A DNA stretch of 64,000 nt from Pseudomonas sp. LBUM920 (GTDB lineage: Bacteria; Pseudomonadota; Gammaproteobacteria; Pseudomonadales; Pseudomonadaceae), in NCBI RefSeq assembly GCF_003852315.1, contig NZ_CP027762.1:4445501-4509500 (forward strand), given 5' to 3'. Below the pieces are notes generated by a model. It was not told the origin of the DNA. It saw only the letters and a list, made by a program, of their open reading frames with translations, and searched no databases. Both the position numbers and the translations under genes were made by a program. Numbering within the stretch: position 1 is the first letter of the stretch; the number at the start of each line of letters is the position of its first letter. Positions 23,613 to 32,210 of this stretch are shown in pieces.

Positions 23613-23861
23613 CTCTTGCGGCGAACGGGCCTGGTGTGGCGAGCGGGCTTGCCCCGCGTTGGGCTGCGCAGCGGCCCCAATGAATGGAGCAGAACGCGGT
23701 GTGTCAGGCGGTACTCGGCGGCTGGTTTGGGGCTGCTTCGCAGCCCAACGCGGGGCAAGCCCGCTCGCCACATCAAGCCCACTCGTCACATCAGGCCCGT
23801 TTGCCACACCGGGCCCGCTCGTCACACCAGGCCCGTTTGCCACACCAGGCCCGCTCGTCAC
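23613..23861. repeat. Long inverted-repeat element copy 3 with 18-bp end expansions
   Basis: The core is an inverted-repeat element at 23635-23772 (arms TGTGGCGAGCGGGCTTGCCC and its complement). On the left, one extra end unit (TGCGGCGAACGGGCCTGG) precedes it. On the right, the end is repeated about five more times in 18-bp steps, alternating CTCGTCACA and TTTGCCACA forms, up to 23861. This is the same kind of tandem expansion as at 1813-2079 but in a GC-richer sequence variant. Confidence 0.9.
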
Positions 23862-23880
23862 AGGGGTAACGCCTGCGCTT

Positions 23881-24507
23881 TTATTTGGCGAAGGCGTACT
23901 CGCCGCCCTGCTCCACTGCCTTGCGGTAGGCCGGGCGCGCCTGGAAGCGTTGCACCCACGCGGCCAGGTTCGGGTAGGCCTGCAGCTTGCCTTGGGCCTT
24001 GGCGATTTCGCCGATGAAGCTCATCTGGATATCCGCGCCGCTCAGCTCGTCACCCACCAGGTATGGCGTATCCGCCAGCACGTCGTTCAGGTAGCCCAGG
24101 TAGTTGGCCAACTCCGACTCGATGCGCGGATGCAACGGTGCGCCCGCTTCACCCAGGCGGCCGACGTAGAGGTTGAGCATCAGCGGCAGCATTGCCGAGC
24201 CTTCGGCGAAGTGCAGCCATTGCACGTATTTGTCGTAGGTGGCCGTAGCCGGATCGGGCTGCAGACGGCCTTGGCCATGACGGCGGATCAGGTAGTCGAT
24301 GATCGCGGCGGACTCGATCAGCACAAGGTCGCCGTCTTCGATCACCGGGGATTTGCCCAACGGGTTGATCGACTTGAGTTCGGGCGGAGCAAGGTTGGTT
24401 TTCGGGTCGCGCTGGTAGCGCTTGATCTGGTAAGGCAGGCCGAGTTCTTCGAGCAGCCACAGAATGCGTTGCGAACGCGAGTTGTTGAGGTGGTGGACAG
24501 TGATCAT
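23881..24507 (-). CDS. Glutathione S-transferase family protein
   Basis: The 208-residue cytosolic protein has the thioredoxin-like N-terminal domain (MITVHHLNNSRSQRILWLL, then SPVIEDGDLVLIESAAIIDYL, where the ES pair contacts the glutathione Glu) and an all-helical C-terminal domain (LVGDELSGADIQMSF, the family's N-capping box). Length is typical. The start at 24507 is right; the frame continues upstream antisense to the OPT gene only by chance. The reaction is glutathione conjugation or reduction of unknown electrophiles. Confidence 0.92.
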   Translation of the reverse strand: MITVHHLNNSRSQRILWLLEELGLPYQIKRYQRDPKTNLAPPELKSINPLGKSPVIEDGDLVLIESAAIIDYLIRRHGQGRLQPDPATATYDKYVQWLHFAEGSAMLPLMLNLYVGRLGEAGAPLHPRIESELANYLGYLNDVLADTPYLVGDELSGADIQMSFIGEIAKAQGKLQAYPNLAAWVQRFQARPAYRKAVEQGGEYAFAK

Positions 24508-24575
24508 AAGGGCTCCGCTGAACGAGAGTGGGTATCCAGGTAAGAGACTACGCTGTCGCGGTGGAGTGCCATGGA

Positions 24576-26315
24576 TTAATTCGCAACCATCGCCCACAAC
24601 GACGCGCCGACCCCGGTGATGCTCTCCCCGGCGATCAATCCGGCCGCCGCGGTAATCGCAAAACGTTCGGTGAGACTCGGCCAGCGGCAGCTCGCCAACC
24701 ACGTCAGCACCGCGCCGAGGGCCATCATCAGCGACACCGAAGCCGGCAGCACGAAGGCCAGGCCCAAGGCCGCGGCGCTGGGCAGATACCGGGCGCGTCG
24801 GGACGACAAAGTGCTGTCGAGAACGCCCAGCAACACGCCGACCGCACCCGCCAGGCCAATCGCCCAACGAATGCTCACCGACAATGAATCCAGGCCATGG
24901 GTCAGGGTTTGCGCCACGGCTTTCCAGGTGGCGACCGCAGGCGCCGGCCACTCTTCGGTGAGCAGCATGCTTTGCGGGTCGGGGATCAACGCCAGGTAGG
25001 CAAATACGCCAACGATGCTGCCCACAAAAATCCCCAGAATCTGCGCGATCACTTGCTTGCGCGGCGTGGCGCCAATCGCCTTGCCGACCTTGAAATCGTT
25101 CATCAAGTCCGTGCATTGCCCGGCCGAGCCGCCGGCGGTGTTGGCACTCATCAAGTTGATCGGCACTTGCCCCGGCGCAACGATGCCGAAGCTCAGCTGG
25201 GACAATTGCCCGATGGCGCCAATCGGCGGAATGCCGGTGGCACCCACCACGCGCGCCGCCACGGCGGCCAGGCAAATCGCCAGGGGAATGGTCAGCAAGG
25301 CCATCCACAGGTTGATGCCGAACAACAGCGCCTGCAGGCTCACCACCAGCACAATCGCCAGTGCAAAACCGGCGGCAGGCCCAGCCTTGGGCACCGCCCA
25401 GGGCGTGCCGCCGCCGGCTTTGGTGGACGTGTGCAAGGCCCACAGACGGATCGCCAGCGAGGCCAGCGTCGAACACACCATCAAGCTCACGCCGGGCCAC
25501 AGCAACCATTCCACCAACGCGGCAAATTGGGGGCCGCTGCTGCCTGCCGGCAGGCTGACCAGGCCTTGCGCCAACAGCCACGGCCCCAACCCGCCCCAGG
25601 CGAGCAAGGCGCCAAGCAGCAGGGTCAGGCCCACGCGAATCCCGATGATGCCGCCAAAGCCCAGCAACAGCAGCGAAGGGTCGGCGGTAAACGTCAGGCG
25701 CTCCAACGCCGCGCTGGGCGACCAGCGCGGCAAGGCCCACATAAACGTATCCACCCACTTGACCAGCCCGGACAGCAACGCGGCGCCGAGCAGCACCTTC
25801 AAGCGCGTGGCGGCTTCGCGGCCGTGGTTGTAGATGTGCAGCAGGGTTTCCAGGGTGGCCATGCCCTCGGGGAATTTCAGCGCGTTGTCATTGAGCAGCG
25901 AGGGCCGCAGGTACCAGGCGATCCAGATCCCGAGAAAGCTCACCGAGAACACCCAGGCGATCATCGGCAAGGCGTCCAGCGTGTGGCCGGTCAACAAGGT
26001 GTAGGCCGGGATCGGCGCCACCAGCCCGCCGGAGATAATCGAGGCGGCGGCCGAGGCAACGGTCTGGTTGATGTTGCTTTCGTGCAGTGTCCACGGCAGT
26101 TGCCCGGGGCTGCGCCTGGCCAGGCCCTGCCAGATGGCGTAGCCGACCAGCAAGGCGATGATCGACATGTTGAACGACCAGCCGATCTTGAGCCCCGCGT
26201 ACACATTCGAGGGCGTGAGCAGGATGCCCAGCACGACCCCGGTAATCACCGCGCGCAGGCTGAGTTCGCGTTCCACGGGGGCGGTCAGGTCGGGTGATGG
26301 CGGGGTTGAAGGCAT
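24576..26315 (-). CDS. OPT family oligopeptide transporter
   Basis: The 579-residue inner-membrane protein has at least 14 hydrophobic helices and the OPT landmarks TPSNVYAGLKIGWSFNMSI near the N-terminus, NDNALKFPEGMATLE in the middle and FKVGKAIGATPRKQVIAQ. Bacterial OPT proteins import peptides or metal-chelate compounds by proton coupling. The start at 26315 follows AAAGGAATCTGC, a good ribosome-binding site. It lies 68 bases upstream of the GST gene on the same strand, so the two could be cotranscribed. Confidence 0.9.
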   Translation of the reverse strand: MPSTPPSPDLTAPVERELSLRAVITGVVLGILLTPSNVYAGLKIGWSFNMSIIALLVGYAIWQGLARRSPGQLPWTLHESNINQTVASAAASIISGGLVAPIPAYTLLTGHTLDALPMIAWVFSVSFLGIWIAWYLRPSLLNDNALKFPEGMATLETLLHIYNHGREAATRLKVLLGAALLSGLVKWVDTFMWALPRWSPSAALERLTFTADPSLLLLGFGGIIGIRVGLTLLLGALLAWGGLGPWLLAQGLVSLPAGSSGPQFAALVEWLLWPGVSLMVCSTLASLAIRLWALHTSTKAGGGTPWAVPKAGPAAGFALAIVLVVSLQALLFGINLWMALLTIPLAICLAAVAARVVGATGIPPIGAIGQLSQLSFGIVAPGQVPINLMSANTAGGSAGQCTDLMNDFKVGKAIGATPRKQVIAQILGIFVGSIVGVFAYLALIPDPQSMLLTEEWPAPAVATWKAVAQTLTHGLDSLSVSIRWAIGLAGAVGVLLGVLDSTLSSRRARYLPSAAALGLAFVLPASVSLMMALGAVLTWLASCRWPSLTERFAITAAAGLIAGESITGVGASLWAMVAN

Positions 26316-26410
26316 GCAGATTCCTTTCGGCAACGGAACAGGGCGACTTGATAAGTGAGCCCTGTTGGCGCTGAAGGTTCATCTAACGCGCGGTGCTTTC
26401 ATTCAGAGCG

Positions 26411-26528
26411 CACCGCGTTGGGGGGGCGAAGCAGGCCCAATTAGAGCGATGGGGTTTTTCTGATAGTTCTCGTTGTTGGGTTTGGGGTCGCTTCGCGGCC
26501 CAACGCGGGGCAAGCCCGCTCGCCACAG
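26411..26528. repeat. Long inverted-repeat element copy 4, degenerate left arm
   Basis: The right arm (TCGCTTCGCGGCCCAACGCGGGGCAAGCCCGCTCGCCACA region, ending at 26528) is intact. The left arm (GCGTTGGGGGGGCGAAGCAGG) is shortened and lacks the outer TGTGGCGAGC end. It lies between the OPT and chemoreceptor genes. Confidence 0.78.
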
Positions 26529-26538
26529 GGGGGGATGG

Positions 26539-28596
26539 TCAGTCCAGGCGAAAGCGCGCGGTGTTTTCACTCAGGGCGCGGCTGCCTTTGCTCAAGGTGT
26601 CGGCCGCCTGGTTCACCGCACGCGCGCCGTCGAGCAAGCGCCCTGCGGCCTGATCGACCTGCTGGATATTGCCGCTGACTTCATCCGCCGTCGTCGCCTG
26701 TTCTTCCACCGCCGCCGCAATCTGCGCCAGGGTGTCGGTGACGTTTTGCACCGCGCCGGCAATTTCGCCCAGGCGTGTGCCCAGGCCGGTGACGGACTCG
26801 GCGTCAGTCAGCGCCTGGTCACACGCGGCGCCCATCAGCGTGACCGCCTGGCTCACCGTCGCGCGCAGGCTGTCCACCGTGCCGGCGATCTGCGCCGTCG
26901 AAGCCTGGGTGCGTTGCGACAGGCTGCGCACCTCATCCGCCACCACGGCAAACCCACGGCCTTGCTCGCCTGCGCGGGCGGCTTCGATGGCGGCGTTGAG
27001 TGCGAGCAGGTTGGTCTGTTCGGCAATGCCGCGAATGGTGTCGACCACCGACTGAATTTGCTGGCCCTGCTGGCTCACTTGCTCCAGGGCATTCGCCGTG
27101 TCGGTCAGGCGCTGGTTGAGTTGCTGGATACTCGCCGTGGTGCGCTGGCTGTCGCGGCTGCTGTCTTCGGCGATACGCCGGGTTTGCTGGGCGCTGCCGG
27201 AAGCCTGTTCGCAGCTTTTGGCGACGCCCATCGAGGTGGCCGCCAGTTGCGTGGCGGCGGCGGCGATCTGGCTGATCTGGTGTTGCTGGTCTTCGACTTC
27301 GGTCAGGGTGCTGCCCGATTGCGCGTTGAGGGTGAGCACCGCCGAGCCCAACTGCTGGGTCTCGTGGTTGACGCCCAGCAGGCTGGTGCGCAGCTGCACC
27401 ACGGCGACGTTGAGCGCGGTGCTGATTGCCGCCAGTTCATCGCGACCTTCCACCGCCACTTCGACGCACAGGTTGCCATCACGCAGGGACTCGGCGAGCG
27501 TGGTGATGCCACTGGCACTGCGACGAATCGAAGCCTGCAGGCAAATAAACAGGTACAACGCCGCCAACGCCAGCAGGCTGAACGTGGCCACCACCGGAAT
27601 GAACTCCCTGAGCGAGCGGTCACGGTAATAACTCAAACGTTCATCCAGCGAGTGCAGCGACTGGCTGCGCAGTGCGCCCAACGCGCCGAGGATGCTGTCG
27701 ACACTGCGATCAAAGCCTGCGGTGTCGAGCTTGATGGTGCCGCCAAACACGCCGTCGTCCAGGCCTTTGAGTTGGTTATCGAGCAATTGCAGGCTGGTGT
27801 CGTATTGCGCCGTCCACGGTTGCATCCCGGCGTATTGCTTGGCTTTGAGTGACGCGGCGGCCTTGACCAACTGGTCACGTGCATCGCCGATTCGGCCGCG
27901 CAGGTCGCGCATCTGCAAGCGGCTTTGCAAGGTGAATTGCCCGGAGGCAATCGAGGACTGCCCGACGCTCGCGGTGCGGCCGACACGCTCGATCAAGTCC
28001 GGCGTGTGCTGGGTGGAAATCTGCATCAGCAAGTAGGTTTCCAGCCAGGGGTCGAGGATCAGGCCGGCGTCCAGGGTGATCTGCTCGCGCAAGGTTTGCA
28101 TCGCAGTCAGGGCGGCGGTAAAGCGGTCATAACCGTCCGGCCACCAGCCCACGGTGCGCAGCGATTGGGTGTCCATGCCCTTGACCGTCGCCTGCAACGC
28201 CTCAAAACGGGCCAGGGTGTCAGCGCTGGCGTTGTGGGTCTTGAGCGCATCGCCCAAGGCTTGCAGGCTTTGCACAATGGCCGGGTTGCCGGCATCGACG
28301 TTGTCCATCGCCGCCTGCGCGGCAGGGGTTGGGGTGTGCAGAATATCCAGCGCTTTCCAGCGGGCAGCCAGGTTGCGTTGTGCGGTCAACTGCCCATCCA
28401 GGGTGTCCAGGGCCAGCAGCTGGCGCACGCCGGACTGCTCGCTGGAAATCACCGCTAATTTGTCGCGATAGTCCTGGCCGATCAGCCACAGGCTTCCGGC
28501 CAGGGGCAGCATGAACAGGAAAAACAGGATCTGGAACTTGCGCGCAAAACCGAAATGGCCAAGCAGGCGGATACCCGGTGATAAAAGACTGTGCAT
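26539..28596 (-). CDS. Methyl-accepting chemotaxis protein
   Basis: The 685-residue chemoreceptor has a first membrane helix (about residues 20-40), a long helical periplasmic sensor of about 290 residues, a second membrane helix (about 331-353), a HAMP region and a cytoplasmic signalling domain whose hairpin tip reads IRGIAEQTNLLALNAAIEA. No PAS, Cache or nitrate-sensor motif is obvious; the sensor may be a helical bundle of the HBM or 4HB type. The start at 28596 is selected so that the first helix is N-terminal; upstream codons look random. The ligand is unknown. Confidence 0.92.
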   Translation of the reverse strand: MHSLLSPGIRLLGHFGFARKFQILFFLFMLPLAGSLWLIGQDYRDKLAVISSEQSGVRQLLALDTLDGQLTAQRNLAARWKALDILHTPTPAAQAAMDNVDAGNPAIVQSLQALGDALKTHNASADTLARFEALQATVKGMDTQSLRTVGWWPDGYDRFTAALTAMQTLREQITLDAGLILDPWLETYLLMQISTQHTPDLIERVGRTASVGQSSIASGQFTLQSRLQMRDLRGRIGDARDQLVKAAASLKAKQYAGMQPWTAQYDTSLQLLDNQLKGLDDGVFGGTIKLDTAGFDRSVDSILGALGALRSQSLHSLDERLSYYRDRSLREFIPVVATFSLLALAALYLFICLQASIRRSASGITTLAESLRDGNLCVEVAVEGRDELAAISTALNVAVVQLRTSLLGVNHETQQLGSAVLTLNAQSGSTLTEVEDQQHQISQIAAAATQLAATSMGVAKSCEQASGSAQQTRRIAEDSSRDSQRTTASIQQLNQRLTDTANALEQVSQQGQQIQSVVDTIRGIAEQTNLLALNAAIEAARAGEQGRGFAVVADEVRSLSQRTQASTAQIAGTVDSLRATVSQAVTLMGAACDQALTDAESVTGLGTRLGEIAGAVQNVTDTLAQIAAAVEEQATTADEVSGNIQQVDQAAGRLLDGARAVNQAADTLSKGSRALSENTARFRLD

Positions 28597-28942
28597 GGCC
28601 GACCCACTCCCCCAAACAACCTGGATATGACTAGAAGCAAAATGCCATGTCATTGATTGGGAAGGTACTAGCAAGATACGGGCCGTTGGTGGCGGGTCGC
28701 GAAATAGGCGGCTTGGCGAGGTGACGGCGCTGGGGCATGCGCGAAAATGGGGCAAAAGCACTCAGTGTGCAGAGTGGAACGGTAACCCGGCTTTCCAGGG
28801 AGGCTGGCTTGCCCTGGAGGCTCTGGGCACTGACCTGCCCGACCTGGCGCGCAAGGGCATCTGAAACAGCCCTGGACATCCAACGGCTGCTGAGGAAAGG
28901 ACAACTCAACGTACAAGAGCAAGTGGAATCGGTGCCGACGAG
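28597..28942. other. Intergenic region without a recognised gene
   Basis: The chemoreceptor promoter should lie in the first 100 bases here. The remaining part is GC-rich, with short frames of cysteine- and proline-rich content that look like antisense noise. No repeats or hairpins stand out. Confidence 0.4.
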
Positions 28943-29233
28943 CTATTTGACCAACATGTACTGACTGAAATTATTGATGTGATCATCCAGATTGTCCTCA
29001 AGCATCATCCGGTACTGGTCACAGAAATACTTCAGCATCGCTTCCCGCGCATCGGCCATTTCGGCGCCGGACTTGAAGTTGCGTGCACTGGCCCAGGCGT
29101 TGAAGCGCGTGGTGCCGAACATCATCGAGGCGCTGACCTCGCCGAGGTTTTCACAGGTTTTGAGTTGTTCGTTCGACAGTTCGATGTGTGCGTCTGCACG
29201 GTCGTAGAAGGCTTGATCGGTGGTGTCGGCCAT
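28943..29233 (-). CDS. DUF3144 domain-containing protein
   Basis: A 96-residue acidic helical protein that matches DUF3144 over its full length, with the opening ADTTDQAFYDRADAHIELS and the central ASMMFGTTRFNAW. Function unknown. It has no membrane segment. It lies 66 bases downstream of the HisRS-like remnant's end (at 29328) on the same strand, with a GC hairpin at 29298-29319 between. Confidence 0.88.
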   Translation of the reverse strand: MADTTDQAFYDRADAHIELSNEQLKTCENLGEVSASMMFGTTRFNAWASARNFKSGAEMADAREAMLKYFCDQYRMMLEDNLDDHINNFSQYMLVK

Positions 29234-29297
29234 GGCGGGGTTCCCAGGGTGAGCAAATGATGGCGGCTATTGGAGCATATCCGGCGGCCGGATAGGA

Positions 29298-29319
29298 GAC
29301 GCCTCCGGGTGGAGGCGTC
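29298..29319. terminator. GC-rich hairpin after HisRS-like gene
   Basis: GACGCCTCC-GGGT-GGAGGCGTC is a perfect 9-bp stem. No U-run follows in either direction, so intrinsic termination would be weak; it may simply protect the 3' end of the message read from the minus strand. Confidence 0.35.
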
Positions 29320-29327
29320 CTTGCACA

Positions 29328-29955
29328 TCACGCCAACGCAAGCACCAGACGCTCAAGCCCGATGCCGAACCCGGCGCCTTCGCGGTATGCACCGCCGCCT
29401 ACCACTTGTTGCTGAGCACCCAACGCGGGGCAGCGCACCTCGAAGCCATTGCCTTGCAGGTAGTAACTCAGCCCGCGTTTGACGGCCAGGTTAAGCTCAT
29501 AGTCAAGGTTCAGCGTGTCGAGAAAACCGGTGCACAGCGCTTGGCTGCGCTGCAACGCCAGCGCGGGCTCAGGGCTGAGAATTTCCAGCCCCAACTGAGT
29601 GAACTCCCGGTAGCGCCCAGCTTGCGGCCGCTCATACCGGTAACACCGCGCCACGTAGAAAAACATCGCCTCCGCGCGCGCGCCAAGCAATTGCGTGTTG
29701 CGCTCCTGGAACAGCGCGGTGGCTTCCGGGATCAGGCAACACTGACGTCCGGCCTTGTCATCAAAGGCCCACATCTGCCCGATGATTTCACTGCCGCCGG
29801 CTTTTTCGATAAACGTGTCCTGGCCCCACAGGGCCGGCACGATGACTTCTTCAGCGCCCGCGTCGATGAAGATAGCTCCGAAAACGCGCCTCGATCTCTC
29901 GCATTGTCGCGGCTTCTTTGCCCGTCACTATTCGGGTACCCCGTAGCATTGTCAT
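29328..29955 (-). pseudogene. HisRS-like class II synthetase core, frameshifted
   Basis: The reading runs from an ATG at 29955 (GGGAG 9 bases upstream) through LRGTRIVTGKEAA and REIEARF, then needs a +1 shift at about 29878 to continue in GAIFIDAGAEEVIVP and on to the stop at 29328. The total is about 209 residues, only the catalytic core: class II motif 2 (YRYERPQAGRYREFTQLGLE), a HisA-like RGLSYYLQGNGFEV and motif 3 GFGIGLERLVLAL. The anticodon-binding domain of a true HisRS is missing, so it should not charge tRNA normally. It could be a decayed gene, a sequencing error, or a translational frameshift (UUU followed by CGG). Confidence 0.75.
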
Positions 29956-29982
29956 CTGTTGAATCTCCCTTTTTACAAGCAA

Positions 29983-30006
29983 TAAAAAAGGCGCCATCGG
30001 CGCCTT
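29983..30006 (-). terminator. Intrinsic terminator upstream of HisRS-like gene
   Basis: On the minus strand AAGGCGCC-GAT-GGCGCCTT is followed by TTTTATT, a strong rho-independent terminator. It lies between the 31-codon ORF at 30028-30123 and the HisRS-like gene, whose own ribosome-binding site follows 15 bases later. The arrangement is that of a transcription attenuator. Confidence 0.8.
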
Positions 30007-30027
30007 GGGTGGTGGTTCATCGAGTGA

Positions 30028-30123
30028 TCAGAGGTTCTGGTCAATCAGTGAGCGCAAGCAACCGCGGCACCTTGGGCAAGGTCCGTGGGGGTGATGGCGG
30101 TTGCTTTGCGAAAATTTGGTCAT
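30028..30123 (-). CDS. Short ORF with clustered His codons, candidate leader peptide
   Basis: An ATG at 30123 with AAGGA 8 bases upstream opens a 31-codon frame that reads MTKFSQSNRHHPHGPCPRC and ends 22 bases before the terminator stem. Three of four residues 10-13 are His. It starts about 40 bases after the DUF1444 gene stops. If real, it could be a histidine-sensing leader for the HisRS-like gene. A +1 shift after the UUU at codon 4 would instead give a 25-residue peptide ending GAAVACAH; the two readings cannot be decided from sequence alone. Confidence 0.4.
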   Translation of the reverse strand: MTKFSQSNRHHPHGPCPRCRGCLRSLIDQNL

Positions 30124-30165
30124 GGGCGATCCTTGCACAGGTGGGCGACGCGTGACAAGCCGGCG

Positions 30166-31389
30166 CTAAACCAGCGGCGTCAACTGACTCAATTGCGCAG
30201 GCGTCGGAAAACCCAGCGTGCGATAGCGCGCCGGGTACAGGCTGGCCGGCGCCAGCAGGTCGCCCAACTTGGCCTCAAGCTCAGCCCATTCGACCACTTG
30301 AGTCTGGGCGGTGCCATCGGGCTGGATCTGCACCAGCGCCACGCGGTCGGTCTTGGGCAGCAAGGTGTCGACGGTTTCTGTCCAGCTACAGAGCGAGAAG
30401 GTCTTGCCGTGACTGTCCTTTAACTCGAACAACGTGTAGGTCGCGACAAACACGTCGATTTTCTGCTCATCGTGAAGGATGTCGAGCTGCTCTTTCTGCG
30501 CGTGGTAGTTGCCCTGCAGCAGCATGTGTTCGAGGCTCGCCATGCGCGCCGTGAGCGCTTCATCCTGGCTGATGAAAGGCACGATCCGTTGATCGTCATA
30601 GGTGTAGACCTGGCTGGACACCGCGCGCCCGCTTTCCATGGCCTTGAAGCTGACCTCGACCATGTGCCGAATGCCCGCTTCATCCTTGTCACCGGTCACC
30701 ATCAGGATGTCGCGGGTCGGGATCATGAACACGGGGCGGCCCTTGATGGCCGCACGCTGCAGGACATCCGGCAGCAGCACGCGGCTGGTGTCATAGCCGT
30801 CATTCCAGCGGCCGAGGTAGAGGCCGGGCACGATTTCGTCAAACGCGTCCTGGGTCGCTTCACGCAGATTGCTCACCGCCACCGCCAATGCCTCGTCCAG
30901 GCTCACGCCCCACTGTGGATCAGGCCCCTCGGTCAGGGTGGACGTAGTCTCGGGGTAGTCCACCGCCAGCAGGGTCACGCAGTCGGTGCCCAGCGCCTGA
31001 TGAACGGCGGTGTACGGCGCATCCCAGCCCTTGTTGCGGACGTGATGAAGGCGCACTTCTTCGAGCATCGCCAGGTTACGAATCACCGGCCGCAACAGCG
31101 GCCTGACGCCTTCGAAGGTTGGCGGGGCTGGCTTTTTGTAGCCGAGCAGGGTCGATACATACCCTTTCAATACGTCAGATTTGTGCGCTTTTTCGGCGTT
31201 CTGATAGTCATTGAATGCGTTATGCAGGTTGAAGTAGCTACCGTCGCCATGCTTGAGGCGGAACTCTTTGGGCGCGTACTCAAGAGGTTCGCTGAAACCC
31301 GCTTCGCGAGCCGCCTTGATGACTTTCTCGGCGAACGCATCTTCAGTCAGCGGGCGATTGAAAAGTTTGTCGAGCAGGGAGCCAAACAT
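30166..31389 (-). CDS. DUF1444 (YtpQ-like) family protein
   Basis: The 407-residue soluble protein starts MFGSLLDKLFNRPLTEDAF at 31389 and resembles the DUF1444/YtpQ family through FAEKVIKAAREAG at the N-terminus and the central motif NDGYDTSRVLLPDVL followed by RPVFMIPTRDILMVTGD. Function is unknown for the family. No signal peptide or membrane segment is seen. It precedes the short ORF and the HisRS-like gene on the same strand, so they may share a transcript. Confidence 0.78.
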   Translation of the reverse strand: MFGSLLDKLFNRPLTEDAFAEKVIKAAREAGFSEPLEYAPKEFRLKHGDGSYFNLHNAFNDYQNAEKAHKSDVLKGYVSTLLGYKKPAPPTFEGVRPLLRPVIRNLAMLEEVRLHHVRNKGWDAPYTAVHQALGTDCVTLLAVDYPETTSTLTEGPDPQWGVSLDEALAVAVSNLREATQDAFDEIVPGLYLGRWNDGYDTSRVLLPDVLQRAAIKGRPVFMIPTRDILMVTGDKDEAGIRHMVEVSFKAMESGRAVSSQVYTYDDQRIVPFISQDEALTARMASLEHMLLQGNYHAQKEQLDILHDEQKIDVFVATYTLFELKDSHGKTFSLCSWTETVDTLLPKTDRVALVQIQPDGTAQTQVVEWAELEAKLGDLLAPASLYPARYRTLGFPTPAQLSQLTPLV

Positions 31390-31490
31390 ACGCAGCGTCC
31401 TCCATGAGTGCGAGCCGTCCATCATGGGCGGCGCAAGAGACCGGGTAAAGCGCCGGTCTGGGATGTGTGACCCTGTTCACTGTTGCCAGT

Positions 31491-32186
31491 TCAAGCCAGC
31501 AGCTGGGTGATCCAGCGCGCCTGCTGTTCAATCTCCTGCACCTTGTGCTGGGGCACCGCCTGCCGGGCCTGCTCGAAGCTGGCCAGGGTCTTGTGCTTCT
31601 GACGCAACATGCGTTGCCACTTGCCCAGGAACTGCGGGCTGCGCGCCTGCATCTGCAGCGGGCCGAAGTACAGCTGTTGCGCCGTGTAGACCAGCGGCTC
31701 AGCGCGTTCGGCGACGATGATTTCGTAGTAAAACCGGTTCTCCTGCAACAGCTCCTCGCGCACGATCCGGTAGCCGTTGTCCATCAGCCATTGGCGCAAG
31801 GGTTGTTCGCCGCCATTGGGTTGCAGGATCAGGCGTTCCTGACCGCTCAAGTGCGCCCTGCCGCTGTCGAGGATGTCGCGGATGGTTTCGCCGCCCATGC
31901 CGCACAGGCTGATCGCGGTGATTGCATCCGCCGGTTCAATGGCCGCCAAGCCATCAGCCAGCCGCACGCTGATGTGCTGCTGCAGAGCGTTGTCGCGTAC
32001 CGTGCGTTCGGCCGCGTGAAAGGGCGTGGCCGCCACCTCACCCGCCACCGCCGCTGCGATCGCGCCGCGACGCATCAAGGCTACCGGCAGGTAGCCGTGG
32101 TCCGAGCCGATATCGGCCAGGCGCGCACCCGCCGGCACGTTTGCCGCCACACGCTCCAGGCGCATGGACAATGTGTGTTCGTTCAA
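31491..32186 (-). CDS. trmK: tRNA (adenine(22)-N1)-methyltransferase, TrmK family
   Basis: The 231-residue protein has the TrmK-type SAM-binding motif (ARLADIGSDHGYLPVALM, residues 20-37) and the SLCGMGGETIRDIL motif, then a C-terminal helical coiled-coil-like domain. TrmK methylates N1 of A22 in tRNA. Length and domain order match the family. It stands alone, with the GntR gene upstream on the same strand and a 24-base gap. Confidence 0.88.
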   Translation of the reverse strand: MNEHTLSMRLERVAANVPAGARLADIGSDHGYLPVALMRRGAIAAAVAGEVAATPFHAAERTVRDNALQQHISVRLADGLAAIEPADAITAISLCGMGGETIRDILDSGRAHLSGQERLILQPNGGEQPLRQWLMDNGYRIVREELLQENRFYYEIIVAERAEPLVYTAQQLYFGPLQMQARSPQFLGKWQRMLRQKHKTLASFEQARQAVPQHKVQEIEQQARWITQLLA

Positions 32187-32210
32187 CGGTTGTTCCTTAT
32201 CAGCACAACA

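Noticed and set aside
24507..25758. Upstream extension of the GST reading frame to 625 codons
   Set aside because: The extension is antisense-like, low in complexity and overlaps the OPT transporter gene in a different frame of the same strand; the GST starts naturally at 24507.
24897..26297. A 466-codon plus-strand frame opposite the OPT gene
   Set aside because: It is Gln/His/Arg-rich and antisense to a transporter with regular membrane helices.
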